A stretch of DNA of 64,000 nucleotides from Simplicispira suum (lineage in GTDB: Bacteria > Pseudomonadota > Gammaproteobacteria > Burkholderiales > Burkholderiaceae_C). Below the pieces are notes generated by a model. That model made no database searches. It saw only the letters and a list, made by a program, of their open reading frames with translations, and was not told the origin of the DNA. Numbering within the stretch: the stretch's first letter is position 1; every line of letters starts with the position of its first letter. The translations under genes and the position numbers were made by a program. Location of the stretch: NCBI RefSeq assembly GCF_003008595.1, contig NZ_CP027669.1, forward strand, positions 3,853,217 to 3,917,216, in the 5' to 3' direction. Positions 58,458 through 64,000 of the stretch are shown in pieces.

Positions 58458-60377
58458 TTACAGGCGCGGCTCCCACTTCAGGCCGATGTAGAGCTGGCGG
58501 CCGCCGGTGGCGTAGCTGCGGGCGGTCTGGTAATCCTTGTCGCCCACGTTGTCGATGCGGGCGAGCAGGCGATAGTCCTGCGCCAATCGGGTGCTGGCAT
58601 ACAGATTGACCAGGGCGTAGCCGCCGAGCACGTTGGTGTTGGCCGCGTTGTCAAAACGCCGCCCCGAGGCCTGCAGCTCGGCGCCCAGCGTCCAGCCCGC
58701 CACTTGCGTATCGGCACCCAGCGTGGCGTGGCGCTTGGCGCGGCGGGCGAGCTGCTTGCCCGTGTCCAAGTCGCGCGGGTTTTGCACATCGATCGAGCCG
58801 TGCACCTGCACGCCAGCGAGGCGGTGCGACGCGGCCAGCGTCAGCCCGGAATATTCGGCGCGCGCGGTGTTGGCGTAGCAGCCAAAGCTCGATGCGCAGC
58901 TGCCGGCCCCAGCGAACGAGATCAGGTTGCTGACCCGGTTGCGGTAGGCCACCGCCGAGAAGCTGCTGCTGCCCTGCGCATAGCGCACGCCGATTTCGGC
59001 GTTGCGGCTGCTCTCGGGGCGCAGCGTGGCGTCGCCGTACTCGCTGAAGCGCTGGTACAGCGTGGGCGCTCGGAAGGCCGTGCCCACCGACGCCGTGGCA
59101 CGCCAGCCGGGGGCGAACCCATAACCGTAGGACAGGCTGCCGGTGCCCTTGCCGCCGAATTCGCTGTCGCTGTCGTGGCGCAGGTTGGCCTGAACCGTGT
59201 GCGCGCCGGCGCTGTAGCCATAGCCAAGCGCCAGGCCGTCCTGCGAGCGGCTGCGCACGATGCCCACGCTGTAGGCGTCCAGCGCAGGGTTGTTCAGGTG
59301 GTCTTCACGGCGCTCAAGCGTGGCGCTCAGGCGGTGTGCGCCCAGGCGCCATTGGTTTTGCCACAGATAGCCGCGCAATTCGGTCTCGGTCAGGTAGGGC
59401 GGCGGACTGGTCTCGTAGCGGCTCAGCGATTCACTGACCGAGACGCGGGTGCTGTAAGACTCGCTCCACTGCGCAGCCCAGTGGGCGCCCAAGGTGCGCA
59501 GACGGTGCTGGTTGCGGTCATCGTTCGGCGCAGCAGGCAGGTACGTGAACGCGTCGTAGGCGGAATCGAGGCGGTTGGCGAGCAGCGTTGCGCCCAGCTG
59601 GTGCTGGGCATTGATGCGGTAGCCCAGCCTGGCGCTGGCACTGGTGCTGCGGTAGCCGTCGTCGTCCGGGTTGTGGACTCCGCTGGCCTTGCTGTCAAAG
59701 CCGCTGCTGCGCGCATGCGCCAGGCCCAGCGCATAGTCCAGTGCGCCCTGCGGTCCGGCCGTGCCGGCGACGCCGGCCTCGACCTTGCGCGTGCCCTGGT
59801 TGCCCAGGCCCACACCCACGTAGGGCGCAGCCGGGCCTTCGCCCTTGCGCGTGAAGAGCTGAATGACGCCGCCAATGGCGTCCGAGCCATACACCGCAGC
59901 GGCCGGGCCGCGCAGCACTTCGATGCGCTCGATCTGCGACAGCGGAATTTGCTCCCACAGCGCGCCACCCGTGGATTGGGAATCAACGCGCACACCGTCG
60001 ATGTAAACAGCGGTAAAGCGCGACTCGGCACCGCGCAGGTACACGCTGCTGGAATTGCCAATGCCCCCGTTGCGCGCGATCTCGACGCCGGGCAGGCGGG
60101 CGAGCACGTCAGAGATGCCGGTGGCGCCGCTGGACTCGATGGTCTCGCGGTCGACGATGGATACGTCGGCCACCAGGTCGGACAGCGGCTGCTCGCTGCG
60201 TGTGGCGGTCACCACGGTTTCGGCCAGTTGGGGGGCGCGCAGGTTCTGCGCCACCTGCACCGGTGCAGTCATTTGTGCGCGTGCCAGTTGCATGGTCAAC
60301 AAGGACAAGGCGGAAAAAACAGCCGGAGACAGGCACAGTGCAGCCGCACGGCGCACATGGAAGGAGCGATTTTTCAT
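58458..60377 (-). CDS. btuB: TonB-dependent cobalamin receptor BtuB
   Basis: A 639-residue outer-membrane receptor and the first gene of the riboswitch-controlled operon. It has a signal peptide, a TonB-box-like AETVVTATRSE, the plug motifs RNGGIGNSSSVYLRGAESR and GPAAAVYGSDAIGGVIQLFT, and a barrel ending LYIGLKWEPRL. The YIDGVRVDSQSTGGALWEQI segment is typical of BtuB. It would import cobalamin or cobinamide with TonB energy. Start: the ATG at 60377, just before the signal peptide. Confidence 0.9.
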   Translation of the reverse strand: MKNRSFHVRRAAALCLSPAVFSALSLLTMQLARAQMTAPVQVAQNLRAPQLAETVVTATRSEQPLSDLVADVSIVDRETIESSGATGISDVLARLPGVEIARNGGIGNSSSVYLRGAESRFTAVYIDGVRVDSQSTGGALWEQIPLSQIERIEVLRGPAAAVYGSDAIGGVIQLFTRKGEGPAAPYVGVGLGNQGTRKVEAGVAGTAGPQGALDYALGLAHARSSGFDSKASGVHNPDDDGYRSTSASARLGYRINAQHQLGATLLANRLDSAYDAFTYLPAAPNDDRNQHRLRTLGAHWAAQWSESYSTRVSVSESLSRYETSPPPYLTETELRGYLWQNQWRLGAHRLSATLERREDHLNNPALDAYSVGIVRSRSQDGLALGYGYSAGAHTVQANLRHDSDSEFGGKGTGSLSYGYGFAPGWRATASVGTAFRAPTLYQRFSEYGDATLRPESSRNAEIGVRYAQGSSSFSAVAYRNRVSNLISFAGAGSCASSFGCYANTARAEYSGLTLAASHRLAGVQVHGSIDVQNPRDLDTGKQLARRAKRHATLGADTQVAGWTLGAELQASGRRFDNAANTNVLGGYALVNLYASTRLAQDYRLLARIDNVGDKDYQTARSYATGGRQLYIGLKWEPRL

Positions 60378-60464
60378 GGAAGACAAAAAAAACAGACAAC
60401 CCGTGCCGGCTTCCCCGCCAGCGAATGGGTGATACGGCCACGCGCGCCAAGGGCGCACGCAACC

Positions 60465-60560
60465 ACCGTGTTGGCCGGTATCCGGGCTGGCGGCGCGCCT
60501 TTCACGGCCTTCCCAGGCGCTTGTTCAAGGCGCCCAGTGGCACTGGGTGTGAAAGGTGAA
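60465..60560 (-). ncRNA. Cobalamin riboswitch
   Basis: Read leftward, the leader has the class hallmarks in order: GCCACTGGGCGCC, then GGGAAGGCCGTGAAAGG, then the B12 box AGCCCGGATACCGGCC (60473-60488). It begins about 90 bases before the btuB ATG. Adenosylcobalamin binding would hide expression signals and shut down btuB and the downstream cob genes. The exact ends are estimates. Confidence 0.85.
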
Positions 60561-60564
60561 TTTA

Positions 60565-60666
60565 GTGCTGTGGGTTAGAAGTTCGTATCGAAATAGCGCC
60601 GAAAAACGCCACCAGGCGGCGTTTTCGACGCTCTTCATGTCTCAACGAATTTCTAACCCACAGCAC
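60565..60666. repeat. 102-bp nested inverted repeat upstream of the riboswitch
   Basis: The outer arms are GTGCTGTGGGTTAGAA and TTCTAACCCACAGCAC, extended by GTTCGT/ACGAAT with one mismatch to about 22 bp. Inside, AAAACGCC and GGCGTTTT form a second hairpin around 60600-60625. It has no gene and is shaped like a MITE. It sits where the btuB promoter should be. Confidence 0.7.
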
Positions 60667-60894
60667 CAGTGATTCGGCCGCTGACCGTTGCGGGGGCAGC
60701 GCAGGCTCGGCTGGCGCCATGATCGGCGCCCTCCTCCCTGCTTCCCGTTGAACTGCGACGTGTGAACCACGGCGCGAGCACCAACAGGCAGAGTTTACGA
60801 CACATGTGCGCGGGCCGATGTTTGTGGCGAGCGCGCGAATTTCCCGACACAGGCACGGTGCGGTACGCAACGCACCCCCTACAATCGTTCGGCT

Positions 60895-61122
60895 ATGTCC
60901 ATGGACTCTTCGTCACCTTTCGATCGGATTGCCGAGCGCGTGGAGCGGCTGCTCGTGCGCCACGAGCAGTTTGAAAGCACCATCGCGCTTTTGACGGACC
61001 AGGTTGCCACACTGACGCAAGAGCGCGATTCGCTGCGCTCGCGCCTGCAGGCCGCACGGGCCCGCGTGGACGCCCTGATCGAACGCCTGCCCCCGCCGCC
61101 CAACGAAAAGGACGCGCAATGA
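60895..61122 (+). CDS. zapB: ZapB-like cell-division protein
   Basis: A 75-residue all-helical coiled-coil protein (RIAERVERLLVRHEQFES, then LLTDQVATLTQERDSLRSRL). Position directly upstream of zapA, with a 4-bp overlap, is the usual betaproteobacterial arrangement for a DUF904/ZapB-like partner of ZapA. It should support Z-ring assembly. The assignment rests on the coiled coil and the neighbour. Confidence 0.75.
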   Translation: MSMDSSSPFDRIAERVERLLVRHEQFESTIALLTDQVATLTQERDSLRSRLQAARARVDALIERLPPPPNEKDAQ

Positions 61123-61484
61123 AACAGCTGGAGGTGCAAATCATGCAGCAGAGCTACCTGCTCGGCTGCCCCGAAGGCCGGGAAGCGCGCCTGCTTGAAG
61201 CCGTGGAGCGTGTGGACACCGCCATGACAGCCATCCGCGACGCCGGCAAGGTGCGCGCCCGCGAGCGCATTGCGGTACTGGCCGCACTCAATCTGGCGTT
61301 TGATCTTGCCGATCGCGAAGCCGAGGAACTGGAGCGTGCAGCGGCATCCCCCGCTGCCCAGCAGAGCCTGCCTGGTACCGACTCCCTGCTGCCGGCGCAG
61401 CTCTCGGGCAATGACAGCGAGCGCCTGGAAGCCCTGGTCAAGCGACTCGACGATGCCTTGGGCGCCGACGGCCGCCTGTTCTGA
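61119..61484 (+). CDS. zapA: Cell-division protein ZapA
   Basis: A 121-residue protein that binds and bundles FtsZ. The N-terminal domain (KQLEVQIMQQSYLLGCPEG, then LLEAVERVDTAMTAIRDAG) is typical, followed by a long helix (RERIAVLAALNLAFDLADRE). The C-terminal 35 residues form a further helix. It starts inside zapB and is followed by the 6S RNA gene, as in many Gram-negative genomes. Confidence 0.9.
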   Translation: MKQLEVQIMQQSYLLGCPEGREARLLEAVERVDTAMTAIRDAGKVRARERIAVLAALNLAFDLADREAEELERAAASPAAQQSLPGTDSLLPAQLSGNDSERLEALVKRLDDALGADGRLF

Positions 61485-61525
61485 AACGGTGTGCTTCGGC
61501 GCTGCCCAAACGCATCGGCTGCGCC

Positions 61526-61531
61526 TACAAT
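61526..61531 (+). promoter_or_regulatory. -10 element of the 6S RNA promoter
   Basis: TACAAT lies 6 bases before the predicted 5' end of the 6S RNA. A clear -35 is not obvious. Confidence 0.5.
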
Positions 61532-61536
61532 GAACT

Positions 61537-61707
61537 TGTCTGCGGTGCTGCCGGGTTGTAATTCCTTGAACCAATGCTCATAGAGCCCGGGCTTGGAATA
61601 TTGCCTGGTGAGCGTGATCATCTCGCGTTAGATGAACCCAACGCCGGGCTGCCCTCGCCCACCTGAACCCCCGGTTCAGGATGCCGGCTCGGTGGCATTC
61701 GCGGACA
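61537..61707 (+). ncRNA. ssrS: 6S RNA
   Basis: The segment has the 6S RNA architecture. The closing stem pairs TGTCTGCGGTGCTGCC at the 5' end with GGCATTCGCGGACA at the 3' end. The conserved TGTAATTCCTTGAACC and GGGCTTGGAATATTGCCTGG flank the central bubble that mimics an open sigma-70 promoter. It follows zapA directly, its classic position. It binds the housekeeping RNA polymerase in stationary phase. The ends are approximate. Confidence 0.82.
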
Positions 61708-61785
61708 CCTGATTCGGCCAGGGGCGCTCGGTCCCGATTTTTTCTGCCCCCTCTCGCGAGGTCTTTCGCGCCCCGCTTCGCTGCC

Positions 61786-62601
61786 ATGTCGATCTCTCCT
61801 CTTTTGCTGGTCGAATTGGCACTCCTTGGCCTGGCCACGGGCTTTCTTGCCGGCCTGCTGGGCATTGGCGGCGGCATGCTGCTGGTGCCGTTTCTCACGT
61901 ATTTCATCACCCAGCAAGGCGTCGCGCCGGGCCTGTCGGTGAAGATGGCCATTGCCACATCCATGGCCACCATCATGTTTACCTCGCTCTCCAGCGTGCG
62001 TGCGCACCACCGGCGCGGGGCGGTCCGCTGGGACATCGCGCAGCGGCTCGCGCCCGGCATTGTGCTGGGCGGTCTGGCCGCGAGCCTGGGCGTTTTTGCT
62101 CTGCTCAAGGGTTCGGTACTGGCGATTGTGTTCGCCGTGTTCGTGAGTTTTTCGGCGCTACAGATGCTGCGCGGCAAGAAGCCGGCACCCACCCGCCAGA
62201 TGCCAGGGACCGCAGGGCAGCTGGCCGCTGGCAGCAGCATTGGTTTTCTCTCGGGCCTGGTAGGCGCCGGAGGCGGCTTTGTCAGCGTGCCGTTCATGAC
62301 CTGGTGCAACGTTCCCATCCACCATGCCGTGGCCACCAGCGCCGCGCTGGGTTTTCCGATTGCGGTGGTGAATGTGATCGGCTACGTGCTGGCCGGGCGC
62401 TCCGAACCCGGCCTGCCGCCTGCAGCGCTTGGCTATGTCTGGTTGCCAGCGCTTGCGGCGGTGGCGCTGTGCAGCGTGCTCACCGCGCCGCTGGGCGCAC
62501 GCGCAGCGCATGCACTGCCCGTGGCGCAGCTCAAACGCGTTTTTGCCGGCCTGTTGTTTGGCTTGGCAGGGTACATGCTCTGGAAGGGGCTGCGGGGCTA
62601 G
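61786..62601 (+). CDS. TauE/SafE-family membrane exporter
   Basis: A 271-residue protein with eight predicted helices in two repeats, each starting with the family's glycine-rich turn (FLAGLLGIGGGMLLVPFL and FLSGLVGAGGGFVSVPFM). Members export sulfite, sulfoacetate or other organosulfur anions, but the substrate here is unknown. The ATG at 61786 is chosen because the first helix follows at once; a frame from 61681 would run through the end of the 6S RNA. Confidence 0.85.
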   Translation: MSISPLLLVELALLGLATGFLAGLLGIGGGMLLVPFLTYFITQQGVAPGLSVKMAIATSMATIMFTSLSSVRAHHRRGAVRWDIAQRLAPGIVLGGLAASLGVFALLKGSVLAIVFAVFVSFSALQMLRGKKPAPTRQMPGTAGQLAAGSSIGFLSGLVGAGGGFVSVPFMTWCNVPIHHAVATSAALGFPIAVVNVIGYVLAGRSEPGLPPAALGYVWLPALAAVALCSVLTAPLGARAAHALPVAQLKRVFAGLLFGLAGYMLWKGLRG

Positions 62602-62664
62602 CGCTTGGCGGCCGGGCAGCGCGATAAAACCTTGCCGATGCATGTACAGCCGGCAGCCGCGACA

Positions 62665-64000
62665 ATGCAGCAGATGGCTTCCTCCCACCTGCCCTGCGAC
62701 AGCACCTTGGCGACGGTTCCCGTCTGCGCCGATGGCGCGCCCCTCTGGCGCAGTGCCCTGCAGGACCTGGGGCCGGCGTTTTACACCGCGCTGCCGGCCG
62801 TGCCGCTGCCTGACCCGCATTGGATCGCCACCAGCGCTGATTGCGCGTGCGATCTGGGCATTGATGCAAACTGGCTCGCCTCCGACGCCGCGCTGCAGTT
62901 GCTGAGCGGCAACGCCGCGCCCGAGGGCAGCGAGACGCGTGCCAGCGTCTACAGCGGCCACCAGTTTGGCGTCTGGGCCGGGCAGTTGGGCGATGGCCGG
63001 GCCTTGCTGCTGGGCGAAATCGACACGCCCCAAGGCAGCAGGGAGGTGCAGCTCAAGGGCAGCGGCCTGACGCCGTATTCCCGCATGGGCGACGGACGCG
63101 CCGTGCTGCGCTCAAGCATCCGTGAGTTTCTGGTGAGCGAAGCCATGCATGCGCTGGGCATTCCCACCACGCGGGCGCTGGCGCTGACGGGCTCTCCCTA
63201 CCGCGTGCGGCGCGAAACCATGGAAACCACTGCCGTGGTGACGCGCACCGCACCGAGTTTCTTGCGCTTTGGCCATTTCGAGCACTTTGCCGCCGCCGGC
63301 AAGCACAAGGAGCTGCGCCAGCTCGCCGACCATGTGATCGAACGGCACTACCCCGAATGCCGCGAGGGAGCCACCTTGGGCAATCCCTACGCCGACTTGC
63401 TGCAGGCCGTGAGCGAGCGCACCGCCGCCATGGTGGCGCAGTGGCAGGCGGTGGGTTTTTGCCACGGCGTGCTCAATACCGACAACATGAGCATCCTGGG
63501 GCTCAGCATCGACTACGGGCCGTTCCAGTTTCTGGATGCCTTCGTGCCCAACCATGTCTGCAACCACAGCGACAACCTGGGGCGCTATGCCTTTGATCGC
63601 CAGCCCAACGTGGTGTACTGGAACCTCTACGCGCTGGGCCAGGCCCTGCAGCCGCTGATTGGCGAACCCGAGCGCGTGGTGCAGGCGCTTGATTCGTACA
63701 AGCGCGTGTTCCCGTCCGAGCTCACGGCCCGCATGCGCGCCAAGATCGGCCTGAGCCAGCCGCAGCCGGGCGATACCGAACTCATCGACGGCATCCTGCG
63801 CCTGCTGGCCGACAATGCGGTGGACTACACCATTTTCTGGCGCACGCTCTCGCATGCCGTGGCGGGGAACGCGTTCGAGCCAGTGCGCGACCTGTTTGCC
63901 GACCGCGCCGCATTCGATGCGTGGTTGCTATCGTATTCAGAGCTACTTTCTAATACGGATAAAGCGCTAGCGGCCAATTTGATGCTTGAAACGAATCCCT
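62665..64000 (+). CDS. selO: Protein adenylyltransferase SelO (3' end beyond window)
   Basis: The first 445 codons of a SelO/YdiU pseudokinase that AMPylates proteins in redox stress. The motifs are [60 protein letters not shown] (the metal-binding Asn and Asp) and [17 protein letters not shown]. The gene continues past the window end. A repeat copy is translated in frame at 63926-63985, giving [20 protein letters not shown]. The start is the ATG at 62665 or 62674. Confidence 0.9.
   Translation, partial: MQQMASSHLPCDSTLATVPVCADGAPLWRSALQDLGPAFYTALPAVPLPDPHWIATSADCACDLGIDANWLASDAALQLLSGNAAPEGSETRASVYSGHQFGVWAGQLGDGRALLLGEIDTPQGSREVQLKGSGLTPYSRMGDGRAVLRSSIREFLVSEAMHALGIPTTRALALTGSPYRVRRETMETTAVVTRTAPSFLRFGHFEHFAAAGKHKELRQLADHVIERHYPECREGATLGNPYADLLQAVSERTAAMVAQWQAVGFCHGVLNTDNMSILGLSIDYGPFQFLDAFVPNHVCNHSDNLGRYAFDRQPNVVYWNLYALGQALQPLIGEPERVVQALDSYKRVFPSELTARMRAKIGLSQPQPGDTELIDGILRLLADNAVDYTIFWRTLSHAVAGNAFEPVRDLFADRAAFDAWLLSYSELLSNTDKALAANLMLETNP
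63926..63985. repeat. Dispersed palindromic repeat, copy 12, translated in selO
   Basis: TTGCTATCGTATTCAGAGC, then ATAAAGCGCTAGCGGCC, then AATTTGATGCTTGAAAC. The right half is well conserved and the left arm has decayed. Confidence 0.65.

Noticed and set aside
58392..60578. A 728-codon rightward frame opposite btuB
   Set aside because: It also runs through the riboswitch; antisense shadow.
553..63985. CRISPR array
   Set aside because: The repeated sequences are scattered, palindromic and diverged, with no regular spacing and no cas genes.
1..64000. tRNA and rRNA genes
   Set aside because: I saw no cloverleaf ends or conserved tRNA/rRNA blocks on either strand.

Overview
The window is high-G+C, densely packed Gram-negative DNA that fits a member of the Comamonadaceae (Betaproteobacteria, Burkholderiales: Acidovorax-like). 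The grounds are the gene families and their order, several TonB-dependent receptors, the zapB-zapA-6S RNA arrangement, and about a dozen copies of a palindromic repeat that I know from this family. The assignment is by eye, not by alignment.

Layout. 1-5.2 kb: a cut-off exported protein, a small heat-shock protein, a PrpF isomerase, and a frameshifted alpha/beta hydrolase facing a MerR regulator across a MerR-type promoter. 5.3-10.6 kb: a tight 2-oxoacid:ferredoxin oxidoreductase operon (FAD/ferredoxin protein, fused gamma-alpha subunit, beta subunit, CBS protein) behind an FNR-like box. 10.7-13.8 kb: a response regulator, a small membrane protein, an aldo/keto reductase and a thioredoxin-like protein. 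14.4-28.0 kb, leftward: two TonB receptors, a solute-binding protein, a giant exported CobN-like chelatase, a 55-residue membrane peptide, a MotA/TolQ/ExbB protein, a DUF2149 protein, an ABC permease and ATPase, and NnrS. This is the most interesting locus: it looks like a PMF-driven periplasmic (de)chelatase with its own outer- and inner-membrane transport, related in gene content to the Bacteroidetes hmu haem system.

28.3-46.6 kb: housekeeping and stress genes (xthA, serB, a nitric-oxide cluster nsrR/ric/truncated haemoglobin, argO/argP, yciH, rhlE, slyX, an aminotransferase, nth), three GGDEF genes of which two are a tandem duplicate with one copy frameshifted, and an AraC-GyrI regulator split by an IS630 element. 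46.6-49.7 kb: a gene-poor patch with a large inverted-repeat element, an IS1111-type IS110-family element and, next to it, a single low-G+C integron cassette with a recognisable attC site.

49.7-60.6 kb, leftward: a cobalamin operon starting at a cobalamin riboswitch: btuB, cobU, btuF, btuC (frameshifted at a G7 tract), btuD, cobO, cbiB, the threonine-phosphate decarboxylase gene, cobQ, cobT. It covers corrinoid uptake, adenosylation and nucleotide-loop assembly but has no cobS in the window. 60.9-64.0 kb: zapB, zapA, 6S RNA, a TauE/SafE exporter and the start of selO.

A theme of the window is repeat DNA inside genes. The family repeat is translated as part of cbiB (twice), btuD, cobU and selO, and it supplies the ribosome site of the CobN-like gene. 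Four genes carry frame disruptions (hydrolase, second GGDEF gene, btuC, araC); the single-base ones could be assembly errors and need read-level support.
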